Assembly (NCBI GenBank): GCA_963731285.1
Contig: CAVSUR010000011.1
Span: 372,001 to 436,000 of the forward strand
Reading direction: 5' to 3'
Origin: CAVSUR01 sp963731285
Lineage (GTDB): Bacteria; Actinomycetota; Actinomycetes; Streptosporangiales; Streptosporangiaceae
DNA length: 64,000 bases
Shown: positions 19,179 through 32,854 of the stretch, in pieces
How the letters are laid out: each line of letters starts with the position of its first letter
How positions within the stretch are numbered: position 1 is the first letter of the stretch
Notes under the pieces: model-generated
Seen by the model: the letters and a program-made list of their open reading frames with translations, nothing else
Told to the model about the DNA's origin: nothing
The model's database searches: none
Program-made: the position numbers and the translations under genes

Positions 19179-20143
19179 CTACAGCACGTTACTCGCCGCT
19201 GAGCGCCGCGCGGCGACCGGACGCTCATGAGCCAGCCCGATGACCTCGGACAGCCGGTCGATCTCGCGGCGGCCGAGCTCATCCTCCAGCTCGCGCAGGA
19301 TCCGCATGCACGCCGACGGGTCATGGAAGATCGCCGTGCCGATGCTGACCATGGAGGCACCGGCGGCGATCAGCTCCAGGGCGTCCCGCCCGGTCCTGAC
19401 CCCGCCCATCCCGATGATCGGCACCTCGGGAAGGGCAGCGCGGACCTGCCAGATGCACCGCACCGCGACCGGCCGGATGGCCGGCCCGGACAGCCCGCCT
19501 GCCAGCCCGGCCAGCACCGGGCGCATGGTGTCAGTGTCGATCACCATGCCGAGCAGCGTGTTGATCATCGACAGCCCGTCGGCCCCCGCGGCCACGCACG
19601 CGCGGGCGATAGCCACGATGTCCGTCACATCGGGCGAGAGCTTGGCAAATACCGGGATGTCGTACCGCGCCCGGCCGCGCACGGCCTCGATGACGGCCGC
19701 GGCCGCGGCCGGATCGCAGGCAAAAACCTGGCCGCGGTGCTCCACGTTCGGGCAGGAGATGTTGACCTCGATGGCGGTCACCCCGGCCGCGTCCGAGAGG
19801 CGGCCCGCGAGCTCGGCGAACTCATCGACGCTGCCGCCGGCGATCGAGACCACGGCGCGCGCCCCGCGCGACAGCAGCCAGGGCAGGTCGCGCTGCAGGA
19901 AGGAGTCAATGCCCGGTCCCTGCAGGCCGATGGAGTTGAGCATGCCGCTGGGCGTCTCGGCCATCCGCGGCGTGGGGCGGCCCGCCCGGGGGGCGAGCAT
20001 GACCGACTTGGTCACCACCGCGCCGATCCGCGAGATGTCGAAGAACTGGGCCAGCTCGCGGCCGGCCCGGCGCAGCCGGACGCGGCCAGGATCGGGTTCG
20101 GCAGCTCCACATGGCCGAGCCGGGCGCGCAGGTCAGCGGCCAT
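19179..20143 (-). CDS. pyrD: Dihydroorotate dehydrogenase, class 1B catalytic subunit (one frameshift)
   Basis: Oxidises dihydroorotate to orotate with FMN. ATG 20143 starts MAADLRARLGHVELPNPILA; the frame then changes near 20075 and continues AGRELAQFFDISRIGAVVTK. Later blocks are TPRMAETPSGMLNSIGLQG, EVNISCPNVEHRG (catalytic Cys, class 1B), VFAKLSPDVTD and IGMGGVRTGRDA. It overlaps the end of pyrK by 11 bp, fitting a PyrD-PyrK heterotetramer. A single indel explains the break. Confidence 0.92.
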
Positions 20144-21127
20144 GGCCAGACCTCCAGGCGGCCCGCCCCGGGCGCAGCGGCGACGCCGGGCGCGCGGACG
20201 ACTTGGCGGCCGGGTGCGCCTGCGGTTCCCAGCCCGGCGCGCCGAACGCGTCGAACGGGATCGTGCCGATGTCCTCCCAGCGCACCTGCTCGCCGCGGAA
20301 CACCGGCCCGTCGACGCAGGAGCGCACCATCCGGGTAACCCCGTCGTTGCCGACGACCGGCAGCACGCACGTCATGCACACGCCGATGCCGCAGGCCATC
20401 GCCTCCTCCACGGCCACCTGGACCGGGATGCCGTAGCGCGGGCCCAGCATGCTCACCTGGCGCAGCATCGGCATCGGCCCGCATGCGTACACCACATCGG
20501 CCCTGGTCTCGTGGATGAGCTGGGCGAGCCCGTCGGTGACCATCCCGCGGCTGCCGAGCGAGCCGTCCTCGGTGGTGATCGTCGCGGTCCGGCCGGTGCG
20601 CCGGGCCGTCAGCGCGCCGAACACCCGCTCCCCGGTGGCCGCGCCGAGCAGGAAGTCGACACCGCATCGCCGCTCCCGCAGCCGGTCGGCCAGCGCGAAC
20701 AGCGGCGCGCTGCCGTAGCCGCCGCCCACCAGCAGGCAGCTGGCCGGCTCGCGGGGCACCGGGAACGGCCGCCCGAGCGGCCCGGTGATGTCCACCGTGT
20801 CACGGACCCGGCGCTCGGCCAGCCAACGGGTGCCCGGACCGGCCACCGCGAACACGAACTCCACGGTCCCCCCGTGATCGGGCCGGACCGAGTAGATCGA
20901 GAACGCCCGCCGCAGCAGCATCGAGGTGTCCGGGCCGCCGACCGCCACGGCCACGAACTGACCCGGCCGGAAGCGAGTGGCCACGCCCGGTGCCACCACG
21001 GTCATCGCATGGTAGGCGTCGACCCGGCGGACGTTCAGCACGGTCCCGCGCACCTGGACCGGGCCGGCCGGTGGCTCGCCGTCGTGCTGGCCTGCCATGC
21101 CGCCGCCCGGCTCGCTGCCTGGCCCGG

Positions 21128-21131
<4 letters not shown>
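20133..21131 (-). CDS. pyrK: Dihydroorotate dehydrogenase electron-transfer subunit
   Basis: FAD/[2Fe-2S] subunit that passes electrons from PyrD to NAD+. A ferredoxin-reductase-type domain includes RRAFSIYS (FAD), VGGGYGSAPLFALADRL (NAD) and YACGPMPML; the cluster ligands are CGIGVCMTC plus the Cys of VRSCVDGPVF. The first ~25 residues and the Pro/Arg-rich last ~40 (after GTIPFDAFG) exceed the usual length. Its GTG overlaps the carB stop as GTGA. Confidence 0.94.
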
Positions 21132-24478
<3,347 letters not shown>

Positions 24479-24592
24479 CGGATCCCCCCGCCCCCTCAGT
24501 CGTGTCAGTTCCATGATCATGACTGATCTGGCGCGGATAACGGCCCGGATCCGTCACGATCATGAGGCAGCCGGGGCCGGCCGGACAGCGCG

Positions 24593-25833
24593 TCACCGGG
24601 AGCGCTCCATCAGGTCGCAGAACGCCGCGAACTCGCCCGCTGCGTCGTGCGGTCCGGGCGCGGCCTCGGGGTGGTACTGGACCGTGGCGGCGGGGGCGCT
24701 GAGCAGCCGGAGTCCCTCCACCACGCCGTCGTTGAGATCGACGTGGGTAACCTCCGCCGGGCCGAATGCCGTGTCGAAGCGCCGCGGCCGCCGCAGGCTG
24801 CCCGGCGCCCAGGCCGGCCCCGTGCTGGCGGGCCCGGCACCAGCAGGTCCGGCAGCCCCCGGCGCTGCCCCCCCGCCCGCCGCGCCATCCGGGGCCGCAC
24901 CGGGCATGGCGACCGCGAAGCCGTGGTTGTGGCTGGTGATCTGGACCCGCCCGGTGCGCAGGTCCTGCACGGGCTGGTTCACGCCCCGGTGCCCGAAGCG
25001 CAGCTTGTAGGTGGCCAGGCCGAGCGCGCGGCCCATGATCTGGCTGCCCAGGCAGATGCCGAACACCGGAACGCCCGAGCCGAGCACGCCGCGCATCGCC
25101 TCGACCGCGTAGCCGGCCGCGGCCGGGTCGCCGGGCCCGTTGGAGAAGAACACCCCGTCCGGGGACTGCGCGAGGATCTGCTCGGCCGTAGCCGTGGCCG
25201 GCAGCACCCGCACCTCGCAGCCCAGGGCGGCCAGGCAGCGCGGCGCCGAGGCCTTGATGCCGAGATCCACGGCGGCCACCCGGTACCGGACCGGGGCGCC
25301 GCCGGAGGGTGCCACCAGGTACGGCTGCGCTGTCGTGACTGCCCGGGCCAGGTCCGCGCCGGTCATCGGCGGGCTGGCCAGCACGCGCTCCAGCAGCGCC
25401 GCCGGGTCGGCGGTCTGCGTGCTGACGGCCGCGCGCATCGCACCGCGCTCGCGCAGGTGGCGGGTCAGGGCCCGGGTGCCGGTGATGGCAATCGCGGTGA
25501 TTCCCGCTGCCCGCAGCTCTGCTTCCAGGCTGCGCTTCGCCCGCCAGCTGGAGCTGATCCGCGCTGGCTCGCGGATCACGTAGCCGCTGACCCAGATGCG
25601 GCGCGATTCGGAGTCGGTGTCGTTGACGCCGGTGTTGCCGATGTGCGGGGCGGTCATGGCCACGATCTGCCCGCAGTAGGACGGATCGGTGAGGGTCTCC
25701 TGGTAACCGGTCATTCCGGTGTTGAAGACCATCTCACCGAACGTCTCGCCGTCCGCGCCGAAGCCGGCCCCGCCGAATGCCGTGCCGTCCTCGAGGACCA
25801 GCATCGCGGGGCGGTGCGCGGCAGCCTGGCCGA

Positions 25834-25837
<4 letters not shown>
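24593..25837 (-). CDS. carA: Carbamoyl-phosphate synthase small subunit
   Basis: Glutamine amidotransferase partner of CarB. The N-terminal domain has LVLEDGTAFGG and FNTGMTGYQETLTDPSY; the class I amidotransferase domain has FFSNGPGDP, the nucleophile in GICLGSQ, and HPEAAPGPHDA. GTG 25837 overlaps the pyrC stop as GTGA. Oddities: the residue after the GICLG loop is Ser rather than the more common His, and an Ala/Gly/Pro-rich insert of ~40 residues lies between HNHGFAVAMPG and FDTAFGPAEVTHVDLNDG. A 114-bp gap separates it from the carB start. Confidence 0.95.
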
Positions 25838-27260
<1,423 letters not shown>

Positions 27261-27264
<4 letters not shown>

Positions 27265-28184
27265 TGCCGGGCCTCCGATCCACCGAGCAGCAGGTAGAGC
27301 ACGGCCATCCGGACGCTCACCCCGTTGGCGACCTGCGCCACGATGGTAGAGCGCGGCGAGTCGGCCACCTCGGCAGCGATCTCCACGCCGCGGTTCATCG
27401 GCCCCGGGTGCATCACGATCGCGTGCTCGGGCAGCAGCGCCATCCGGTCGGCGTCCAGCCCGTACCGGCGGCTGTACTCGCGTACCGTCGGGAAGTAGGC
27501 GGCGTTCATCCGCTCCTGCTGTACCCGCAGCATCATCACCACGTCGCACTTGGGCAGCGTGGCGGTCAGGTCGTAGGACACCGCGCACGGCCAGCTGCCC
27601 ACGGCCACCGGCAGCAGGGTCGGCGGGGCGACCAGCGTGATCTCCGCGCCGAGGGTGTGCAGCAGCAGCACGTTTGACCGGGCGACCCGGCTGTGCAGCA
27701 CGTCCCCGACGATCGCCACCCGCAGCCCCGCCAGCCTGCCGAGCCGCCGCCGCATCGTGAACGCATCGAGCAGGGCCTGTGTCGGGTGCTCGTGCGCGCC
27801 GTCACCAGCGTTCACCACGCTGCCCCGCACCCAGCCGGCCAGCCGGTGCGGCGCACCCGAGGCACCGTGCCGGATCACGACCGCGTCCGCGCCCATCGCC
27901 TCCAGGGTGAGCGCAGTGTCCTTCAGGCTCTCCCCCTTCGCGACGCTAGACCCCTTGGCGGAGAAGTTGATCACGTCAGCGGACAGCCGCTTGGCCGCGG
28001 CCTCGAAGGAGATCCGGGTCCGGGTGGAATCCTCGTAGAAGAGGTTGACCACGGTCCGGCCGCGCAGCGTGGGCAGCTTGCGGATCGGGCGCTCGGCCAC
28101 GCTGGCCAGCTCCTCGGCGGTGTCGAGGATCAGCATGGCGTCGTCGCGGCTCAGGTCCGCCGCGGAGATCAGGTGCCGGTTCAC
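27261..28184 (-). CDS. pyrB: Aspartate carbamoyltransferase catalytic subunit
   Basis: Condenses carbamoyl phosphate with aspartate. Carbamoyl-phosphate loop FYEDSTRTRISFE, GDGAHEHPTQALLDAFT and HPGPMNRGVEI are present in a 307-residue protein of standard length. The start MNRHLISAADLS at 28184 overlaps the pyrR stop by 4 bp. No pyrI regulatory gene is nearby, as expected for actinobacteria. Confidence 0.97.
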
Positions 28185-28924
28185 GCGCCCGCCCCCGCGC
28201 CCGGCGGGACACCTGGAGTCCGCGCTCCGCCCGGGCCGTACGCGTCACCCGGGTCCCTGGCGTCGCCGGCGCTGAGCACCACGGCGTCCCGGCCGTCGGT
28301 TTCTGACAGCAGCACCCGGACCAGCTCGCGCTGCGAGGTCGGCAGGTTCTTGCCGACGTAGTCGGGCCGGATGGGCAGCTCCCGGTGCCCGCGGTCGACG
28401 AGCACCGCCAGCTGCACGGAGCGGGGCCTGCCGAGGTCGCTGAGGGCGTCGAGCGCCGCCCGCACCGTCCGGCCCGAGTAGAGCACGTCGTCGACGAGCA
28501 CCACGACCTTGCCGTCGACGCCCTGCACCGGAAGGTCGGTGTGCCCGAGCGGCCGGGCCGGCCGCAGCCGCAGGTCGTCGCGGTACATGGTGATGTCGAG
28601 GGAGCCGGCCGGGACGGCACGCCCCTCAACCTGCTCCAGCCGTCCCGCCAGCCGGTGCGCGAGCGGTACCCCGCGCGTCGGGATGCCCATGAGCACGACA
28701 TCGCCCGCGCCGTCGGTGCGCTCCAGGATCTCGTGCGCGATGCGCGTCAGCGCCCGGCCGATCTCGGCAGGCTCCCAGACGGTCTTGCCGCCCGCGGCCG
28801 AAGGCGGCCCCTGCGGGCCGGTTACCGGGCCATGCGGCCCGGCCGCCTGACGGTGCTCGCCGGTCATCAGGCCGGGGTCGGCAGCCAGCTGGTGACCGCC
28901 TCCGGCCGACCTTGGGGCAGGCAC
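28181..28924 (-). CDS. pyrR: Bifunctional pyr operon RNA-binding regulator / uracil phosphoribosyltransferase PyrR
   Basis: UMP-responsive RNA-binding repressor of the pyr operon with a phosphoribosyltransferase fold. The PRPP loop VVLVDDVLYSGRT, the segment MGIPTRGVPLAHRLA and ITMYRDDL are intact. GTG 28924 lies ~8 bp from AAAGGGGG within the PyrR-type RNA element, supporting this start although the first ~45 residues (Gly/Pro-rich) are an extension; ATG 28867 is an alternative. A Gly/Pro/Ala-rich tail follows VVLSAGDARDPG. It heads the eight-gene operon. Confidence 0.95.
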   Translation of the reverse strand: MPAPRSAGGGHQLAADPGLMTGEHRQAAGPHGPVTGPQGPPSAAGGKTVWEPAEIGRALTRIAHEILERTDGAGDVVLMGIPTRGVPLAHRLAGRLEQVEGRAVPAGSLDITMYRDDLRLRPARPLGHTDLPVQGVDGKVVVLVDDVLYSGRTVRAALDALSDLGRPRSVQLAVLVDRGHRELPIRPDYVGKNLPTSQRELVRVLLSETDGRDAVVLSAGDARDPGDAYGPGGARTPGVPPGAGAGA

Positions 28925-28930
28925 GAGAAG

Positions 28931-28974
28931 GACCCCCTTTCCCGCCTCACGGGACGGGTCTTAAAGGACGTCTG
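28931..28974 (-). promoter_or_regulatory. PyrR-binding RNA element over the first ribosome-binding site
   Basis: Read on the minus strand the leader contains GTCCTTTAAGACC, then a small hairpin with arms CCCG and CGGG enclosing TCCCGTGAGG, followed at once by AAAGGGGG and the pyrR start. This matches the known PyrR target pattern (conserved loop with GNGAGG). No terminator follows, so PyrR with UMP probably blocks ribosome binding, as described in mycobacteria, rather than causing attenuation. Confidence 0.8.
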
Positions 28975-29070
28975 ACGGCTTAACCGTAGCAGCCGGGCGC
29001 AGGCAGGCGAGTCAGGTCCGCCGGACGCGGCCGCGTCCGGCGGGCTCAGCGGCCCCTGCGGGCCCAGGGC

Positions 29071-29158
29071 AGGGCCGGGCAGGCTCAGGTCAGGCCGGGC
29101 AGGCTCAGGTCAGGCCGGGCAGGCCCAGGCCAGGCCGGGCAGGCCCAGGAAAGGCCGG
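29071..29158. repeat. Tandem 20-bp repeat, about 4.4 copies
   Basis: Direct repeats of CAGGCCGGGCAGGCTCAGGT and close variants, head to tail with no spacers, between the pyrR leader and the bldD promoter. Copies differ at only a few positions (CTCAGGT versus CCCAGGC). There is no coding potential I trust. Confidence 0.85.
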
Positions 29159-29380
29159 ACGGCACTGGAAGCGGCGATCTTTAGATGGCGTGACGGAGGG
29201 TGGTGCATATCACCTTGCTGTGAAACATCCGTTTCGTAAACCAGTCGCCGCGGCGAAGCCACGGCGCGGTCTCCGCGCAGGCCGGCGGTTCCTCGTCTCG
29301 CGGGGCCTTTGCGGCGGCCGCCCGGCTGCAGTGCAGGGATGCGCCACCGCGCGTAACTTCATCCGCTTTTGCCATTCGGC

Positions 29381-29421
29381 TTGACCTTGCCGCCCTCGCG
29401 GCTTACCGTCACTGTGCGTAA
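29381..29421 (+). promoter_or_regulatory. bldD promoter with overlapping BldD-type operator
   Basis: TTGACC (29381-29386) and TACCGT (29404-29409) are 17 bp apart, a good vegetative promoter. The 13-mer TCACTGTGCGTAA at 29409-29421 agrees with the published BldD consensus TnACnC(A/T)GnGTnA at 8 of 9 fixed positions and covers the expected transcription start, so self-repression is likely. Confidence 0.7.
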
Positions 29422-29461
29422 CCACCACACTGAGCTGCAACCAGGCCAGGGGGCCGAACCT

Positions 29462-29956
29462 ATGCCATCTGACTACGCCAAGACCCTGGGCGCGCGGCTG
29501 CGGGCCATCCGCACGCAGCAGGGGCTGTCCCTGCATGGCGTCGAGGAGAAGTCCCGCGGCCGGTGGAAGGCCGTCGTGGTCGGCTCCTACGAGCGCGGCG
29601 ACCGGTCGGTTACCGTGCAGAAGCTGGCCGAGCTGGCCGAGTTCTACGGGGTGCCGGTGTCGGAGCTACTGCCCGGCGACGTGATGCCCGCGCTGATTGC
29701 GCCGTCCCCCAAGCTCGTCATTGACCTGGAGAGGATGGCCCAGCTGCCGAAGGAGCAGAGCGGCCCGCTGGCCCGCTACGTGGCCACGATCCAGAGCCAG
29801 CGCGGCGACTACAACGGCCGGGTGCTGTCCATCCGCCAGGAGGATCTGCGCTCGCTGGCCGTCATCTACGACAAGGCACCTGGCGACCTCACCGAGGAAC
29901 TGATCGGCTGGGGCATCCTGAACTCCGACGCCCGGGGAGCAATCGAGTCCTTCTGA
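29462..29956 (+). CDS. bldD: Developmental regulator BldD
   Basis: c-di-GMP-dependent master repressor of development in sporulating actinomycetes. An N-terminal XRE-type helix-turn-helix (residues ~9-70: LGARLRAIRTQQGLSLHGVE, VGSYERGDRSVTVQKLAELA) is followed by a C-terminal dimerisation domain with the ligand motif RGD-X8-RQED, corresponding to RGD-X8-RxxD that binds the c-di-GMP tetramer. At 164 residues it is normal length. ATG 29462 follows ~12 bp after a CAGGGGG stretch. Its presence points to an actinomycete with c-di-GMP-controlled differentiation. Confidence 0.95.
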   Translation: MPSDYAKTLGARLRAIRTQQGLSLHGVEEKSRGRWKAVVVGSYERGDRSVTVQKLAELAEFYGVPVSELLPGDVMPALIAPSPKLVIDLERMAQLPKEQSGPLARYVATIQSQRGDYNGRVLSIRQEDLRSLAVIYDKAPGDLTEELIGWGILNSDARGAIESF

Positions 29957-30086
29957 CGGTCATACCTCTGACGGTCATTCTTCCAGAGGGGCAGCCGCCC
30001 AGCCTCCGGAGGCAGCCCGGCGGCTTCTGAAGAGGCAGCCGGGCGGCCGGCGGCACGGCCTGACCTGAGCCAGCATGACCTGGGCC

Positions 30087-30563
30087 TCAGCCAACGCTGC
30101 GCAGGGGCAGCAGCGGCTGGGCCGCCGCGCCAAGCGTTTCCTCGGCGAGCGACACGAACGTCCCGGCGTCACGCAGCAGCTCATCGGCCTCGCGCGCCGA
30201 TACCGCGCGCGGCAGGCCGGCCTCGGCCGCGGCACGCTTGCCGGCCCCCGCGGCGAAGAACGCGGCCCATTCGCTGAGCGCGGGCTCGACGCGTGGCAGC
30301 AGCTCCCACACGCTCTGTGGCCGCTTCCTGCGCCCCGAGGTCGCCGGCTCCGCCCTCGCCGCCACCACAGCCGCGGCAGCGCGCAGCGCAGCCAGGTGAG
30401 CCGCGACGTACCGGCCGCCCGCCTCGGCCTCGCATTCTGCCGCGGCCAGCCCGTGCCGCGCCGACTCGAGGAGCGCCAGCGCTGACGGCGCGACTCTGGC
30501 CCTGGGCCGCCCCGGGTGCTGGGACCTGTCCGGGTGCACTCGCGCGATCGTGCTCATCATCAC
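30087..30563 (-). CDS. SAV_6107-family HEPN domain protein
   Basis: Small (158 aa) all-helical protein. Features seen in this family are YVAAHLAALRAAAAVVAARA, RRKRPQSVWELLPRVEPALSEWAAFFA and AREADELLRDAGTFVSLAEE. HEPN domains often bind nucleotides or RNA, but I do not see the Rx4-6H catalytic pattern clearly, so I do not assign nuclease activity. The start is ambiguous among several Met codons (30563, 30560, 30557). It is convergent with bldD. Confidence 0.75.
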   Translation of the reverse strand: MMMSTIARVHPDRSQHPGRPRARVAPSALALLESARHGLAAAECEAEAGGRYVAAHLAALRAAAAVVAARAEPATSGRRKRPQSVWELLPRVEPALSEWAAFFAAGAGKRAAAEAGLPRAVSAREADELLRDAGTFVSLAEETLGAAAQPLLPLRSVG

Positions 30564-30785
30564 TCCTCCGCATCCGCCGGGCCGGGCCGGCGCCGGGCCG
30601 CCCTGCCTGCTCTATTCGAACAGAGATTCGGCCCGCTGTCTAGTCGATTGCAGCTGCGTTCGAAGTTAGCTTGAGGGTCTGACAAAACGGCGTGCGCAGG
30701 GTCGGCCCGTGGCAGGCGCCACCGCGCCGCCGCCGGGGACAGTGCGGCCGAGGCGGCCGACGCCGGGTCGCATACGCTGACCGGC

Positions 30786-31391
30786 GTGCACCCCGCGCCG
30801 CTGATCCGCGAGCTCGGCCCGGACGGCTTCCGGGCCGAGCTGGAGCAGTTCGTGGCCGTGTACGCGGCGGCGATGCACCCCGAGCCGGTTCAGCTGCCGG
30901 GCCGGCGCGCCATCATGGAGCGGCACGCGGTCTACTCCGGCTTCCGTGCCCTGACTGTGTCGGCACAGCCGGGCGGTCCGGTCATCGCCTTCTGCTACGG
31001 ATTTCGCGGCGCCGCCGGCCAGTGGTGGCATGACGTCGTGATGGCCGGCATTACCGCGGCCAGCGGCGCCGCGACGGCGGCCGCGTGGATGAGCCGGACC
31101 CTGGAAGTGGCCGAGGTGCACGTGCGTCCCGAGCACCAGCACCGCGGCATCGGCCGGACCATGCTGCTGACGCTGACCGCGGGCCGCCCGGAGCACACCG
31201 CGGTGCTGTCCACCGCAGACTCCGACTCCACCGCCCGGCGGCTGTACCGCAGCCTGGGCTTTACCGACCTGCTGACCGGCTACAGCTTCCCCGGCAACGG
31301 GATCCCGTACGCGGTGATGGGGGCGCGGCTGCCGCTGCGCCTGGAGCGCGGGTCAGCGGCGCCGGGACCCGGACCGCTAGCCCCGGGCTAG
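30786..31391 (+). CDS. GNAT-family N-acetyltransferase
   Basis: Acetyl-CoA-dependent transferase of unknown substrate. The acetyl-CoA loop is VHVRPEHQHRGIGRTML (Q/RxxGxG/A), followed by DSDSTARRLYRSLGFT typical of the C-terminal half. GTG 30786 is 7 bp after TACGCT (30773-30778) without a ribosome-binding site, so the message may be leaderless. The stop lies within an 18-bp palindrome shared with the convergent metF stop. Length 201 residues. Confidence 0.85.
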   Translation: MHPAPLIRELGPDGFRAELEQFVAVYAAAMHPEPVQLPGRRAIMERHAVYSGFRALTVSAQPGGPVIAFCYGFRGAAGQWWHDVVMAGITAASGAATAAAWMSRTLEVAEVHVRPEHQHRGIGRTMLLTLTAGRPEHTAVLSTADSDSTARRLYRSLGFTDLLTGYSFPGNGIPYAVMGARLPLRLERGSAAPGPGPLAPG

Positions 31392-31398
31392 CCCGGGG
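31381..31398. terminator. Perfect palindrome shared by two convergent stop codons
   Basis: CCCCGGGCTAGCCCGGGG is an 18-bp perfect palindrome. Its centre CTAG supplies the TAG stops of both the rightward acetyltransferase gene and the leftward metF gene. It could act as a bidirectional terminator hairpin, though no T-tract follows on either side. Confidence 0.5.
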
Positions 31399-32263
31399 AG
31401 CGCTCGCCCAGTCCGAGCAGCTGGTAGACCTCCCGGGTGGCGCGCGATCCGTTCAGCGTGTAGAAGTGCAGCCCCGGCACGCCCGCGGCGAGCAGCCGCT
31501 CGCACATCCCGGCGGCGTACTCCACGCCGATCTTGCGCACCGCTGCCTTATCGGCCGCATGCTCACTCAGCTGGCTGGTCAGCGCCGCCGGCATCCGGGC
31601 GCCGGACAGCACGGCCATCCGGTCGATCATCGCCAAGCTGGTGATCGGCATGATCCCGGCGATGATCGGCACGTCGCAGCCGCGTGCCGCCACGTTGTCG
31701 CGGAGCCGGAGGTAATCGTCGGGGTTGAAGAACATCTGCGTGATCGCGAAGTCCGCCCCGGCCGCGCATTTGCGAATGAAGTGACTGATGTCCTCTTCCC
31801 GGCTCGCCGACCTGATGTGGCCTTCGGGGAAGGCAGCCACCCCGATGCAGAAATCACCGGACGCCCGGATCAGCGAGACCAGCTCGGCGGCGTACTCCAG
31901 GCCGTCGGGATGACGCACCCACTCCCCGCGCGGGCTGCCGGGCGGATCACCGCGCAGGGCCAGCAGGTTGCGCACCCCGACGGCCGCATACGAGCCGATG
32001 ACGTGGCGCAGCTCCGCTACCGAATGGTCGACGGCGGTCAGGTGCCCGACCGGGGTGAGCGTCGTCTCAGCGGCGATCCGCCCGGTGATGCGCACGGTGC
32101 GGTCCCGGGTCGAGCCGCCCGCGCCGTAGGTCACCGACACGAACGACGGCTGCAGCGGCTCCAGCTCCCTGATCGCCCGCCAGAGCTTGCGGCCGTCATC
32201 ATGGGTCTTGGGCGGCATGAACTCGAACGAGAATGACTCGCCGCCCGGCCGCCAGCAGGTCAC
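31388..32263 (-). CDS. metF: Methylenetetrahydrofolate reductase (N-terminus possibly frameshifted)
   Basis: Reduces 5,10-methylene-THF to 5-methyl-THF for methionine synthesis. The barrel shows SFSFEFMPPKT, FVSVTYGAGGSTRDRT, GVRNLLALRGDPP, IGVAAFPEGH and DFAITQMFFN. The open frame begins at GTG 32263 (MTCWRPGGE), which is not a family-like N-terminus; another frame just upstream reads AIRDLLAAGR, the usual lead-in, so one indel near 32245 probably separates the true start from the body. Upstream metK partly shares the methyl cycle but is not linked. Confidence 0.92.
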   Translation of the reverse strand: MTCWRPGGESFSFEFMPPKTHDDGRKLWRAIRELEPLQPSFVSVTYGAGGSTRDRTVRITGRIAAETTLTPVGHLTAVDHSVAELRHVIGSYAAVGVRNLLALRGDPPGSPRGEWVRHPDGLEYAAELVSLIRASGDFCIGVAAFPEGHIRSASREEDISHFIRKCAAGADFAITQMFFNPDDYLRLRDNVAARGCDVPIIAGIMPITSLAMIDRMAVLSGARMPAALTSQLSEHAADKAAVRKIGVEYAAGMCERLLAAGVPGLHFYTLNGSRATREVYQLLGLGERSPG

Positions 32264-32446
32264 GGATCGCCAGGCGTGACTCCCCGGCTCGGCGGTAAGG
32301 CATGCAGACCAGGCTAGCCGCGGCGCAGCACGGTCCCGACACGCCGGACTACTCTCGCGACCATGGCCAGGGCCGCGGACTGTCGCGCATCCGCGCGGAT
32401 GTCGAGCGCGCCGGCGGCCGGGGCGCCCGGGCGGCAGTGCACCCGG

Positions 32447-32809
32447 TCAGAACGCGAGCGCCTGCGCCCGCCGGTTCACCTCGGTGCTGCGGTGCTCGGC
32501 GATCGCCTGGATCGGCGTGCCGGGCAGCGAGTCGTCGGAGGTGAACAGCCAGCGCAGCGCCTCGGTGTCGGTGAAGCCGCAGTCGAACAGCAGCGTGAGC
32601 GTTCCGTGCAGGCCCTTGACGACCTGGTCGCCGTCGAGGAAGGCCGCCGGGACGGAAAAGACGCCATTCGGGCGCTGCACCGCGAGCAGCTTGCGGTCGC
32701 GCAGCAGTTGCCTGACCCGGCTCGCGGGAAGCCCGAGCCGGTCGGCAACGTCAGGGATGGTCAGCCAGTCACCGACGATAGCGTCGGCCGGTGGGTCAAT
32801 CTGTGCCAC
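32447..32809 (-). CDS. Rv2175c-family DNA-binding protein
   Basis: Helix-turn-helix protein of ~120 residues: WLTIPDVADRLGLPASRVRQ then LLRDRKLLAVQRPNGVFSVP, followed by the C-terminal LFDCGFTDTEALRWLF characteristic of the family. GTG 32809 gives the family-like N-terminus AQIDPPAD. In Mycobacterium tuberculosis the homologue is phosphorylated by PknL encoded next door; here a PASTA kinase lies 1.5 kb away with one gene between, so the partnership may be conserved. No phosphosite can be seen with certainty. Confidence 0.87.
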   Translation of the reverse strand: MAQIDPPADAIVGDWLTIPDVADRLGLPASRVRQLLRDRKLLAVQRPNGVFSVPAAFLDGDQVVKGLHGTLTLLFDCGFTDTEALRWLFTSDDSLPGTPIQAIAEHRSTEVNRRAQALAF

Positions 32810-32854
32810 GTTCCCAACATCCCACACCGCCCGGCCAGCCAAACCCGGCTGTGA

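Noticed and set aside
29071..29158. Possible CRISPR array
   Set aside because: Repeats are directly adjacent with no unique spacers, and no cas genes are nearby.
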